This document shows, one piece after another, positions 47,162 to 55,626 of a stretch of 64,000 nucleotides of DNA. The stretch comes from Pseudomonas chlororaphis. GTDB taxonomy: Bacteria; Pseudomonadota; Gammaproteobacteria; Pseudomonadales; Pseudomonadaceae. The number at the start of each line of letters is the position of its first letter. Position 1 is the stretch's first letter. Both the position numbers and the translations under genes were made by a program. The DNA lies in NCBI RefSeq assembly GCF_001921865.1, contig NZ_MSCT01000008.1, forward strand, positions 124,001 through 188,000, written 5' to 3'. The notes beneath the pieces were generated by a model that was not told the DNA's origin, did no database searches, and saw only the letters and a program-made list of their open reading frames with translations.

Positions 47162-49003
47162 ATGGCTACTTACGTATTAGGGATTTCGGCGTTCTATCAC
47201 GACAGCGCGGCCGCGCTGGTGAAGGACGGGGTGCCGGTGGCTGCCGCCCAGGAAGAGCGTTTCACACGGGTGCGGCACGACGCGGCGTTTCCGGCCAATG
47301 CCATCAAATACTGCCTGGACGCCGAGGGCATCGGCCTCGACGAACTGACTGCGGTGGTCTACTACGAAGACCCGCAGGAGAAGTTCTCGCGGATGATTTC
47401 GTCCTTCGCCAGCGGCGGTATCAGCGGCGCGCGCACCTTTATCAGCACCATGCCGGAGTGGATCCGCTGGAAGCTCAACGTGCTCAAGTTCATCGACGAG
47501 AAACTCGAGGAACTGGGCCGCGGCACCGGCCCGCTGACCATTGCGTCGCAGCATCACCGCTCCCATGCCGCGGCGGCGTTCTTCCCGTCGCCGTTCGAGC
47601 AGGCGGCAGTGCTGTGCATCGACGGTATCGGCGAATGGCATTCGACCACGATCTGGAAAGGCGACGGCACCAAGCTCGACCTGATGAACTCGATTTCCTA
47701 TCCGCATTCGGTCGGCCTGTTCTATTCGGCGTTCACCTATTACTGCGGTTTTAAAGTCGACTCCGGCGAATACAAGCTGATGGGCCTGGCACCCTATGGC
47801 CGGCCGATCTACGCCGACAAGATCCGCCAGGAGCTGATCAACATCCGCGCCGACGGTTCTTTCACCCTGAACATGAAGTACTTCGAGTACCTGCGCGGCG
47901 AGCGCATGGTCGGCGAAGCGTTCGAGGAATTGTTCGGCGGCCCGGTGCGCAAGCCGGAAAGCCCGATCACCCAGCGCGAATGCGACCTGGCGGCCTCGGT
48001 GCAACTGGTGACCGAAGAGGTGGTGCTGGGCCTGGCCACCGCGGCCGTGCGCCAGACCGGTTTCCGCAACCTGTGCCTGGCCGGCGGCGTGGCGCTCAAC
48101 TGTGTGGCCAACGGCGTGCTCAGCCGTTCCGGACGTTTCGACTCGATCTGGATCCAGCCCGCGGCCGGCGACGCTGGTTGCGCCCTGGGGGCGGCCATGG
48201 ACTATTCGGTCAAGCGCACCGGGCGTCCGCACCTGGGCAGCAAGAAGCTCGACGCCATGAGCGGCAGCCTGCTGGGGCCGGGGTTTGGCGACGAAGAAAT
48301 CCAGGCGTTTCTTGATGCCAACCACTACCCGTACCAGCGCTGCGAGAAGGCCGAGCTGTACGACGAAACCGCGCGGCACCTGGCCGACGGCGCGGTGGTC
48401 GGCTGGTTCCAGGGGCGCATGGAGTTTGGCCCGCGGGCCCTCGGCGCGCGCTCGATCCTCGGCGATCCGCGCAACCCCGAGATGCAGCGCACCATGAACC
48501 TGAAGATCAAGTACCGCGAATCCTTCCGGCCCTTCGCCCCGGCGGTGCTGGACGAGGACGCCCAGTCCTACTTCGATATCTGCGAAAAGAGCCCGTACAT
48601 GCTGATGGTTTCGCAGGTCACCGACTCGATCAAGACCGCCGAATCGCGCCAGCCCGGCGGCCCCGAGCGTGGCCTGGGCAGCATCAATTCGATCCGCTCG
48701 CAGCTGCCGGCGATCACTCACGTCGACCTGTCGGCGCGGGTGCAGACGGTGACCGAGGAAAACAACGCGCCGTTCACCCATCTGCTGCGCAGCTTCAAGA
48801 AACGCACCGGCTGCTCGGTGCTGGTCAACACCTCGTTCAACGTGCGCGGCGAGCCGATCGTGTGCAAGCCGGAGGAGGCCTACGCCTGCTTCATGCGCAC
48901 CGAGATGGATGTGCTGGTGCTGGGGAGCTTCATTCTCGAGCGCAAGACCCAGCCGGAGTTCGTCGAAGAGGTCGACTGGCGCAACGAGATTCCGCTGGAT
49001 TGA
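47162..49003 (+). CDS. gvgF: NodU/TobZ-type O-carbamoyltransferase
   Basis: The 613-residue protein contains a Kae1-like domain (N-terminal GISAFYHDSAAALVKDG, metal-binding HHRSHAAAAFF, and LCIDGIGEWHSTT) and a C-terminal YrdC-like domain (FGPRALGARSILGDPRNPEM, KYRESFRPFAPAVL). The family uses carbamoyl phosphate and ATP, via a carbamoyl adenylate, to carbamoylate hydroxyl groups. In a vinylglycine pathway it could activate a hydroxyl as a leaving group or supply the nitrogen later linked to oxygen. Both are hypotheses. A 69-base gap and GAGGA site precede it. Confidence 0.92.
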   Translation: MATYVLGISAFYHDSAAALVKDGVPVAAAQEERFTRVRHDAAFPANAIKYCLDAEGIGLDELTAVVYYEDPQEKFSRMISSFASGGISGARTFISTMPEWIRWKLNVLKFIDEKLEELGRGTGPLTIASQHHRSHAAAAFFPSPFEQAAVLCIDGIGEWHSTTIWKGDGTKLDLMNSISYPHSVGLFYSAFTYYCGFKVDSGEYKLMGLAPYGRPIYADKIRQELINIRADGSFTLNMKYFEYLRGERMVGEAFEELFGGPVRKPESPITQRECDLAASVQLVTEEVVLGLATAAVRQTGFRNLCLAGGVALNCVANGVLSRSGRFDSIWIQPAAGDAGCALGAAMDYSVKRTGRPHLGSKKLDAMSGSLLGPGFGDEEIQAFLDANHYPYQRCEKAELYDETARHLADGAVVGWFQGRMEFGPRALGARSILGDPRNPEMQRTMNLKIKYRESFRPFAPAVLDEDAQSYFDICEKSPYMLMVSQVTDSIKTAESRQPGGPERGLGSINSIRSQLPAITHVDLSARVQTVTEENNAPFTHLLRSFKKRTGCSVLVNTSFNVRGEPIVCKPEEAYACFMRTEMDVLVLGSFILERKTQPEFVEEVDWRNEIPLD

Positions 49004-49037
49004 TTGCTCACTCACTTTTTATTCAGGAGACATGCTC

Positions 49038-49181
49038 ATGCTCAGGTTGCTTTCGTTGCTGATGTTCGCTGTGGTGTTGCTACCGATTGGCTGGGTACGG
49101 CGGATTTTCAATTCGTCGCGCTTCAGCCAGCGTTTCCATCAAGGCTCGACGGCGTGGGACCACCCGGAAAACACCCGTTAG
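49038..49181 (+). CDS. gvgG: 47-residue membrane peptide of the gvg-like cluster
   Basis: AGGAGA at 49025-49030 sits eight bases before the ATG at 49038. Another in-frame ATG at 49032 is too close to it. The 47-residue product has one N-terminal hydrophobic helix (LLSLLMFAVVLLPIGWV) and a polar basic tail (RRIFNSSRFSQRFHQG, ending HPENTR). At 144 nt it matches the second short ORF reported as required for FVG in WH6. It lies between the carbamoyltransferase and aminotransferase genes and may anchor a pathway enzyme at the membrane. Confidence 0.8.
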   Translation: MLRLLSLLMFAVVLLPIGWVRRIFNSSRFSQRFHQGSTAWDHPENTR

Positions 49182-49208
49182 GCCTTATAACTGCAAGGGC
49201 TCGGATCC

Positions 49209-50531
49209 ATGTCAACGGTCATCTACAAGAACTTGAATACCTCACCGATTCTCGCCGTCAGCGGCGCCGGGGTCTGGCTTGAGGATGCCTTGGGCAAACG
49301 CTACCTCGACACATGCGGCGGGGTGGCCGTTTCCAGCCTGGGCCATGGACATCCACGGATAGCCGCGGCGATCGAGCAGCAGGCGAAGAAACTCAGCTGG
49401 GCCCACGCCGGCAGCTTCACCACGGCCGCCGCCGAAGAATTGGCGGACCTGTTGGTGGGGGCTTCCGGCGGCCTGGCCAGGGCGCAGTTCCTTTCCGGTG
49501 GCTCCGAGGTCATGGAACTGGCGATGAAGATCGCCTACCAGTACCAATGCGAGCGCGGGCTGCCGGGCAAGTCGATCTTCATCTCGCGGCAGCAGAGCTA
49601 CCACGGCAGCACCCTGGGGACCCTGGCGATTTCCGGCAATCTCCAGCGGCGCGGGGTGTTCGAGCCGCTGCTGGGGCCCGCCGAGTTCGTGTCGCCCTGT
49701 TATGCCTATCGCCATCAGGGCGCCGACGAAAGCGACGAGCAGTACGGGGATCGCCTGGCGCTGGAACTGGACACCCGGATCAGGGCGCTGGGCAGCGACA
49801 AGGTCGCGGCGTTTTTCGCCGAGACCGTGGTCGGTTCCACCAACGGCGCGGTGCCGCCGGTGCCCGGGTATTTCCGCAAGATCAAGGCGGTGTGCGAGCG
49901 CCACGACGTGCTGCTGATCCTCGACGAGGTCATGGCCGGCATGGGCCGCACCGGCCGCTTCTTTGCCTATGAAGACGACGGCATCGTGCCGGACATGGTC
50001 GCGGTCGGCAAAGGCTTGGCCGCCGGTTACCAGCCGATCTCGGCGTTGCTGGTCAGTGCGCAAGTGCATGAGGCCATGGCGGGCAACTCCGGGGTGCTGG
50101 GCAATGGCCAGACCCACGTCAATCATCCGCTGGCCTGCGCGGTTGCGCTGGAGGTGCAGCGGGTCATCCAGGAAGAAAACCTGTTGCAAGCCGTGCGCCT
50201 GCGCGGCGAGCAATTGCGTCATGGCCTGCGTGAGTGCCTGGCGCGTTTCGAGCATGTTGGCGATGTGCGCGGGCGCGGCCTGTTCGTTGGCGTGGAGTTC
50301 GTTGAAGACCGCGGCAGCCGCGAGCCGTATCGCGGTGGCGGACGCTACGCCGCGCGGCTCAAGCAGCAGGCGCTGGAGCAGGGGCTGTTGATTTACCCGG
50401 GCTCGGGTACCGCCGACGGTACCCACGGCAACCATGTGCTGTTCGCACCGCCCTTTATCTCCAGCGAGGCGGAAATCGCCGAAATGGTCGAGCGTTTCAC
50501 GGCGGTGGTCGAGGCCTGCCAGCAGGGCTAG
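49209..50531 (+). CDS. gvgH: Class III aminotransferase
   Basis: The 440-residue PLP enzyme shows GGVAVSSLGHGHPRIAAA, the PLP-phosphate region SGGSEVMELAMKIA, the LILDEVMAGMGRTG aspartate and the Schiff-base lysine K268 (VAVGKGLAAGYQPI). Class III enzymes usually act on omega-amino groups or on 2-oxo acids with non-alpha amino donors. Here it could install or recycle the alpha-amino group of the oxyvinylglycine or make its precursor. It follows the small peptide gene by 27 bases. Confidence 0.92.
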   Translation: MSTVIYKNLNTSPILAVSGAGVWLEDALGKRYLDTCGGVAVSSLGHGHPRIAAAIEQQAKKLSWAHAGSFTTAAAEELADLLVGASGGLARAQFLSGGSEVMELAMKIAYQYQCERGLPGKSIFISRQQSYHGSTLGTLAISGNLQRRGVFEPLLGPAEFVSPCYAYRHQGADESDEQYGDRLALELDTRIRALGSDKVAAFFAETVVGSTNGAVPPVPGYFRKIKAVCERHDVLLILDEVMAGMGRTGRFFAYEDDGIVPDMVAVGKGLAAGYQPISALLVSAQVHEAMAGNSGVLGNGQTHVNHPLACAVALEVQRVIQEENLLQAVRLRGEQLRHGLRECLARFEHVGDVRGRGLFVGVEFVEDRGSREPYRGGGRYAARLKQQALEQGLLIYPGSGTADGTHGNHVLFAPPFISSEAEIAEMVERFTAVVEACQQG

Positions 50532-50590
50532 CGGGGAGGGCGGACCGGGGTGTTTTCGATATGTACCAACAGCCAATAATGGAAAAGACA

Positions 50591-51193
50591 ATGCAGACCA
50601 TCGAACCATGCAAGGACAAAGTTCTATTGTCGGTATGCACCATGGATTGGTGCGATCACGGCGTTGAGTTCGCCAAGACGGTTTTTTCCAACCTGGAAGT
50701 GTTCTGCTGGGACCCGGGCGACCCCTATCCCTATCACCTGGACAACTGGGAAGGCGACTGGATCATTTCCTACCGCGGCGATTTCATCTTCCCGGCGAGC
50801 ATCTACCAGCGGGCCCGCAAGGGCGCGATCAACCTGCACCCGGCGCCGCCCAAGTACCGCGGCTTGGGCAGCCAGCACTACGCGATCTACTACCAGGACG
50901 AAACCTACGGCTCGACCTGCCACCACCTGGCACCCTCGGTGGACAGCGGCGACATCATCGACGTGGCGCGTTTCAACATCGCTCCGGCGGAAACCGCCTC
51001 GTCGCTGCGCCTGCATGTCGGGGCCTATTGCCTGCAGCAGTTCATTCACCTGTTGACCGACTACATCCTGCAAGGCCGCCCGCTGCCGGTTTCTCCCGAG
51101 CGCTGGGGCGAGCGCCTGTACAGGCAGTCCGAACTCAAACCCTGGATGGAAAAGATCCGGGCCGAAGAACCCGATCATCGCTGCTTCAAGTAG
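50591..51193 (+). CDS. gvgI: Formyltransferase
   Basis: The 200-residue protein is a folate-type formyltransferase. The catalytic asparagine and histidine are N81 and H83 in INLHPAPPKYRG, and D118 lies in SVDSGDIID, 35 residues on, as in GART and Fmt domains. It probably transfers formyl from 10-formyl-tetrahydrofolate to the aminooxy nitrogen, giving the N-formyl group of FVG. In-frame ATGs at 50561 and 50579 are alternative starts. GGAAAAG before 50591 is the best placed site. It has the formyl domain only, with no C-terminal extension. Confidence 0.87.
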   Translation: MQTIEPCKDKVLLSVCTMDWCDHGVEFAKTVFSNLEVFCWDPGDPYPYHLDNWEGDWIISYRGDFIFPASIYQRARKGAINLHPAPPKYRGLGSQHYAIYYQDETYGSTCHHLAPSVDSGDIIDVARFNIAPAETASSLRLHVGAYCLQQFIHLLTDYILQGRPLPVSPERWGERLYRQSELKPWMEKIRAEEPDHRCFK

Positions 51194-51274
51194 CGAGGAT
51201 GGATGCCGACCCGCGCGGGGCGGCATCCCCGGTTGGTAAACCCTGCTCCCGCGACTTCTACAAGAGACCGTCAA

Positions 51275-51904
51275 ATGTTTGATCTATCGAGCTTTGGTGC
51301 TGCTATGGCTGTGTATGTCATCGGAACCGCCAGCCCTGGCCCGGGGAACCTGGCGATTGCCAACACCTCGCTCAGTTACGGGCGTACCCCGGGGCTGGCG
51401 TTGGCGGCCGGGGTCATTTCCGGTTCGTTGTGCTGGGGCGCGATGACGGCGGCGGGGGTCTCGGCCTTGCTGATGTCCAACACTCAGGTGCTGGTCTGGT
51501 TGAAGATCCTCGGCGCCTGCTACCTGTTGTGGCTGGCCTACAAGTCCATACGCGGCGCCCTGAGCCCGAACGCGGTCAACCTCAACCGCGCCCGGGCCAA
51601 GCAGACCCGCACGTTGGGCTTCTACCTGCAAGGGCTGGGCATCCACTTGACCAACCCCAAGGCGGCGCTGACCTGGTTCACCGTGACCACCGTGGGCCTT
51701 AGCGCCACGGCCCCGTCCTGGGCCAGCTTCGTGCTGGTGGGCAGCTGCGCGGTCGCCGGCTTCGTGATTTTCTGCGCCTATGCCCTGGCCTTCTCCGCAC
51801 GTTCGGCGGAGCCTTTTTTCGTCCGTACGCGCAAGGCTTTCGGCCTGGTGTGCGGTGCGTTCTACTCGATCGTCGCCGCCGGCTTCATCGGGTCGTTGCT
51901 GTAA
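51275..51904 (+). CDS. gvgJ: LysE-family exporter (second of three)
   Basis: The 209-residue, six-helix LysE/RhtB protein carries TASPGPGNLAIANTSLSYGR near the N-terminus and GIHLTNPKAALTWFTV in the middle. It differs clearly from the other two LysE proteins of the cluster, which resemble each other. The start at 51275 (MFDLSSFGAAMAVY) follows AAGAGA. Reports on WH6 describe overlapping but distinct exporter functions. Confidence 0.87.
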   Translation: MFDLSSFGAAMAVYVIGTASPGPGNLAIANTSLSYGRTPGLALAAGVISGSLCWGAMTAAGVSALLMSNTQVLVWLKILGACYLLWLAYKSIRGALSPNAVNLNRARAKQTRTLGFYLQGLGIHLTNPKAALTWFTVTTVGLSATAPSWASFVLVGSCAVAGFVIFCAYALAFSARSAEPFFVRTRKAFGLVCGAFYSIVAAGFIGSLL

Positions 51905-51993
51905 GCGTGGTTGGGTCTCGCCCGCGGTGGTCATCGGGGTGAAAACAATGAATCAGGGCTCTGTTCGGAGCATGTACTTCTCAGGATGAATGT

Positions 51994-52599
51994 ATGCCGT
52001 TGTCGATCGACTTGTTGTTGGCTTTCGCCTTGTTCGCCTTTGTCACCTCGGTAACCCCCGGACCGAACAACGCCATGTTGCTGGCCTCGGGGGTGAATTT
52101 CGGTTTCCGTCGCACGGTGCCGCACATCCTCGGGATCAGTTCGGGATTCCTGGTACTGGTGCTGGCGGTCGGGCTGGGCCTGGGAGCGGTGTTCGAGGCC
52201 TACCCGGTGCTGTACAAGGTGCTGCGCTACGTCGGTGCCGCCTACCTGTTGTACCTGGCCTGGAACATCGCCCGTTCCGGGCCGGTGTCCCAGGAGACCG
52301 ACGGCAAGGGGCGGCCGCTGGGGTTCTGGGGCGCAGCGGCGTTCCAGTGGGTCAACCCCAAGGCCTGGGTCATGGCGCTGGGGGCCATCAGTACCTATAC
52401 GCCGTTGCAGGGTTACTTCTTCAATGTGGTGGTGATCGCCAGCCTGTTTGCCTTGATCAATGCGCCGAGCGTCGGGGTCTGGGCCGGGTTCGGCAGCGTG
52501 CTGCGCAATGTCCTGCGCGATCCGCGCTGGTTGCGCCTGTTCAACTACGGCATGGCGCTGCTGCTAGTGATATCCCTGTACCCTCTGCTGCAAGCCTGA
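51994..52599 (+). CDS. gvgK: LysE-family exporter (third of three)
   Basis: The 201-residue protein has VTSVTPGPNNAMLLASGVNF and FQWVNPKAWVMALGA, nearly matching the same blocks in gvgE, so the two look like paralogues. It is the last gene before the terminator at 52620. Likely role is export of the amino-acid product. Confidence 0.88.
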   Translation: MPLSIDLLLAFALFAFVTSVTPGPNNAMLLASGVNFGFRRTVPHILGISSGFLVLVLAVGLGLGAVFEAYPVLYKVLRYVGAAYLLYLAWNIARSGPVSQETDGKGRPLGFWGAAAFQWVNPKAWVMALGAISTYTPLQGYFFNVVVIASLFALINAPSVGVWAGFGSVLRNVLRDPRWLRLFNYGMALLLVISLYPLLQA

Positions 52600-52619
52600 G
52601 CGACTGCCAGGCCTCTTCG

Positions 52620-52656
52620 CCGCCACCTGCCGAATCGGCGCGTGGCGGTTTTTTTT
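52620..52656 (+). terminator. Intrinsic terminator closing the gvg-like cluster
   Basis: CCGCCAC (52620-52626) pairs with GTGGCGG (52642-52648). The inner sequence GCCGAATCGGC is itself palindromic, and eight T residues follow. It lies 20 bases after the last LysE gene and just before the convergent FUSC gene. Confidence 0.9.
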
Positions 52657-52665
52657 GCCTGTTGA

Positions 52666-54696
52666 TTACGCTGGGGCGGCAGCCGCCGCGCGGGGCTCGT
52701 GGCGCGTCAGGCGGCACCATTTGTGCCAGGTGAACTGCAGCTGCATCAGGGCCGCCCTGGCCATTTCCAGATCCTGCTCCGAGAGTTGCGCAGCCTGCTC
52801 CAGGGCCTTGAGCAGGGCGATGGTCGGCGCGTCCAGCCGATCGGTGCGCTGTGGCATCGGCCCGCCAGCCTTGAGCAGGCTGGCGATGCTGTGCAGGTAA
52901 CGCTCGCGTTCGTCCGCCAGAGCCCCGCGGGCTGCGCCCAGGCTGGCGCGCAGTTGCAGCAGTTCGTCGCCCAGGTCGAGCCCGAGCAGGCCGTTGTCCC
53001 AGTGCCGGCGACGCTCCTGGGGCAGGCTTTCGGAGTAGCGGGCCAGGCGGATCAGGCGGTCGGCCATGCGCCCGCCGAACCAGCTTTCGGCCTGTTCCAG
53101 CGGGCGTGAGGTGAGTTGAGCGAGGTCGAACAGCGAGGCGCGGAACATCCGCCGGTAGTGATGTTCGCCGGGGTTGAGGCTGACCATGCGAAACACCAGC
53201 ACCGCGATGCCGACGCCGATCAGCGTGGCCATGGCCTTGTTGAGAAAGTTGCCCAGGTCATAGGTCATCAGGTTGCCGGGGCCGACGTTGTTCACGAAGA
53301 AGATGCAGAACGCCGACGCCACCGGCGCCATGCTGGGCCGGCTCATGCACAGCGAGGCGAAAAACAGTGGCACCCCCAGGCCTACGCACAACAGCGGGAA
53401 ACCGTCCCAGCCCGGCAGCAGCACCAGGCCGACGAACCCGGCGACCGGGACCGACAGGGCAATGCCCTTGAGGAAGTTGAGGCTGGAGGCGGAGGGATTT
53501 TCGCGGCCGGCGAACAGGCTCAGGACCACCCCGCAGATCGACAGCGCGCCGAGGCCGGAAGGCCAGGCCGAGCCGATCCAGAAACCGGCCACGGCGAGAA
53601 ACGCCAGGGCGCTGCGCAGGCCGCCAAGGACGCCCTGTTCGATATCCCGGTGCCAAGACAGGGCGCCCGGCGCGCCGGGCGGCACCTGGCCCTGCTCGAC
53701 GGCCTGCAGCGTGCGCGCGCTGCGCTCGAGCAATGCGGGAACCTGGGCCAGTTGCATCAGGCAAAAATGCGCCTCCTGCGACAGGCCAGGGTCCTGTAGC
53801 GCTTCTTGCAAACGCGTCGCGAGTTGGCTGATGTCTTTCTGGCTACTGTTCTCCAGGGCCACTGCCAGCTGTTCGATCAGGGGCGTGACGCTGGCGTTCG
53901 CGCCGCTGTCGAGCATCAGCCGTTGCCGGGCCACGCTGCGGGCGGCGCGCAATAGGCTCAGTAAGTCGCGACTGAGCACGCGCAGGGCCTGGGAGCGGCG
54001 GCGCCCCTGGGGCCCTTCGAACCAGGCATGGTCGCGCTGGGCGTCGACCGCCACCAGCTTGCCGAGGGCTTCGAGCAGCCCTTTGCGCTGGTCCTGGCCG
54101 ATCAGCTCGGAGGCCGCGGCGCGCATCCCGGCCTGCCAGGCGAGCTTGCCCTGGACGGCCAGCGTCTGCTCGATCCGGCGCGGCCAGAGCACGGTGCTGG
54201 CGACCGCCGCGCAGATGATGCCCAGGCCGATTTCCGAACAGCGGGCCACGGCCTGGTCGAATACCAGCAGCGGGCTGGCGGTGGCGGGCAGGGCGATGAT
54301 CGCGGTGGTGTAGCCGGCCAGTACGAAGCCGTAGGAGGCATGGTTGCGCAGCAATGAGGCGCCGGTGGTGCAGAAGGCCAGCCAGAGCGCCATCACCAGC
54401 AGGAAGAGCAGCGGCGCCTGGCCGAACAGGGCGATCAGCACAATCGAGGCCAGGGCCCCGGTCAAGGTGCCGAGCAGGCGAAAGGCGCTCTTGGCCAGGA
54501 CCATGCCGCTGCTGGGCTGGCTGACGATGAAGACGGTGGTCAGGGCCCATTGCGGCTGTTCGAGGTTGAAGCGAAAGGCCAGGTACAAGGCGATGCCGCC
54601 GGCGATCATGTTCCGGATGGCGAACAGCAGGTCGTTGCGGCTGGGGGCCAGGACGGCCAACCAGAAATCGGGAACTCGAAAGGCGGGAAATTTCAT
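52666..54696 (-). CDS. FUSC-family membrane transporter (AaeB-like)
   Basis: The 676-residue protein has two blocks of membrane helices (about 20-170 and 360-500), each followed by a helical cytoplasmic region. This is the arrangement of FUSC/AaeB-type aromatic acid exporters. Segments include AIRNMIAGGIALYLAFRFNL and TVFIVSQPSSGMVLAKSAFR. No membrane-fusion partner gene is adjacent. The start is the ATG at 54696; a TTG two codons upstream is also in frame. The substrate is unknown. It faces the gvg-like cluster tail to tail and is probably not part of it. Confidence 0.85.
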   Translation of the reverse strand: MKFPAFRVPDFWLAVLAPSRNDLLFAIRNMIAGGIALYLAFRFNLEQPQWALTTVFIVSQPSSGMVLAKSAFRLLGTLTGALASIVLIALFGQAPLLFLLVMALWLAFCTTGASLLRNHASYGFVLAGYTTAIIALPATASPLLVFDQAVARCSEIGLGIICAAVASTVLWPRRIEQTLAVQGKLAWQAGMRAAASELIGQDQRKGLLEALGKLVAVDAQRDHAWFEGPQGRRRSQALRVLSRDLLSLLRAARSVARQRLMLDSGANASVTPLIEQLAVALENSSQKDISQLATRLQEALQDPGLSQEAHFCLMQLAQVPALLERSARTLQAVEQGQVPPGAPGALSWHRDIEQGVLGGLRSALAFLAVAGFWIGSAWPSGLGALSICGVVLSLFAGRENPSASSLNFLKGIALSVPVAGFVGLVLLPGWDGFPLLCVGLGVPLFFASLCMSRPSMAPVASAFCIFFVNNVGPGNLMTYDLGNFLNKAMATLIGVGIAVLVFRMVSLNPGEHHYRRMFRASLFDLAQLTSRPLEQAESWFGGRMADRLIRLARYSESLPQERRRHWDNGLLGLDLGDELLQLRASLGAARGALADERERYLHSIASLLKAGGPMPQRTDRLDAPTIALLKALEQAAQLSEQDLEMARAALMQLQFTWHKWCRLTRHEPRAAAAAPA

Positions 54697-54837
54697 TCGC
54701 AAGGCACATAGATAGCTAGCTAGCGATTAGCATCGTATCGACTTGCCCGGAAAATTCCAATGGGGATTTTTGCTGTCCGGCGAAGAGGGCGTGTTGGGGG
54801 TAGAACGGCCAGGCCCCCGTGCGGGGGCCTGGAGCGG

Positions 54838-55626
54838 TCACTCGGCGATTTGCAGCTTGCGGGCTTCGGTGTAGACGTAGCGGACTTTCTCGTACTCGAA
54901 CGGCGAGTTCAGCTGGCCGTAGCGGAAGCTGGTCTGGTAGCGCTTGTCGACGCCGCGCAGGACCCAGATCTCCGGATGGTTTTCACTGACCTTGGAAACA
55001 TTGAGGAAGTTGATCGCCGACTCGGCGGTGTAGTCCACGGCTAGGCCGGCGGTGTCGCGAATGTTCGAGGGGCCGAGGATCGGCAGGACGAAATAGGCGC
55101 CGCCCGGTACGCCGTAGAAGCCCAGGGTCTGGCCGAAGTCTTCGCTCTGGCGCGGCAGGCCCATGCTGGTGGCCGGGTCCCAGAGACCGCCGATGCCGAT
55201 GGTGGTGTTGAGCAGAAGGCGGGCGGTGGTGTTCAGCGAGCGCTCGCCCTTGAACTGCAACAGGCTGTTGACCAGGTTGGACACGTCGCCCAGGTTGTTG
55301 AAGAAGTTGCTCACCCCGGTGCGCAGGAAGCTTGGGGTGATGTAGCGGTAACCGTCGACCACCGGCAGGAAGACCCATTGGTCGAAGCGGTAGTTGAAGT
55401 GGTACACCCGGCGGTTCCATGACTCCAGCGGGTCGTAGACGTTCAGCGCGGTCAGGGTCGAGCGCTCGAATTCGCGCTGGTCCAGGCCCGGGTTGAACTT
55501 GAGTTGCTTGAGCGGCTCGGTGAAGCCGTCCGGGTCCGCGGCTGCCGGGGCGGCGGGCTTGCCGTCGTCGGCCTGGGCATAGCCTGTGCAGAGCAACGCA
55601 GCGATAAGCAGGAGATGTTTAGCCAC
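54838..55626 (-). CDS. mlaA: Phospholipid asymmetry protein MlaA (VacJ)
   Basis: MlaA extracts mislocalised phospholipids from the outer leaflet of the outer membrane for the Mla pathway. The 262-residue protein has a signal sequence (LLLIAALLCTGYAQA) and the MlaA core (NVYDPLESWNRRVYHFNYRF, FLRTGVSNFFNNLGD, LLLNTTIGIGGLWDPA, and FGQTLGFYGVPGGAYFVLPI). No normal lipobox is present, so it may be periplasmic rather than a lipoprotein. The GTG start at 55626 overlaps the end of the upstream hydrolase gene by eight bases. Confidence 0.92.
   Translation of the reverse strand: MAKHLLLIAALLCTGYAQADDGKPAAPAAADPDGFTEPLKQLKFNPGLDQREFERSTLTALNVYDPLESWNRRVYHFNYRFDQWVFLPVVDGYRYITPSFLRTGVSNFFNNLGDVSNLVNSLLQFKGERSLNTTARLLLNTTIGIGGLWDPATSMGLPRQSEDFGQTLGFYGVPGGAYFVLPILGPSNIRDTAGLAVDYTAESAINFLNVSKVSENHPEIWVLRGVDKRYQTSFRYGQLNSPFEYEKVRYVYTEARKLQIAE

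Noticed and set aside
47177..49015. Minus-strand open frame (612 codons) opposite the carbamoyltransferase gene
   Set aside because: Shadow frame. The plus-strand protein has complete NodU/TobZ motifs and a ribosome-binding site.
40344..52656. The gvg-like cluster as a mobile genomic island
   Set aside because: No integrase, transposase, tRNA target or flanking direct repeat was seen, and base composition resembles the neighbours apart from the promoter region. Transfer is possible but not shown here.
54713..54728. TAGCTAGCTAGC palindrome upstream of the FUSC gene as an operator
   Set aside because: It is a short simple repeat with a single copy and no partner site. There is not enough to support a regulatory call.
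55570..55626. MlaA as an outer-membrane lipoprotein by lipobox
   Set aside because: The only cysteine in the signal region follows Leu-Leu, which does not fit a lipobox; a signal peptidase I site (YAQA) is more likely.
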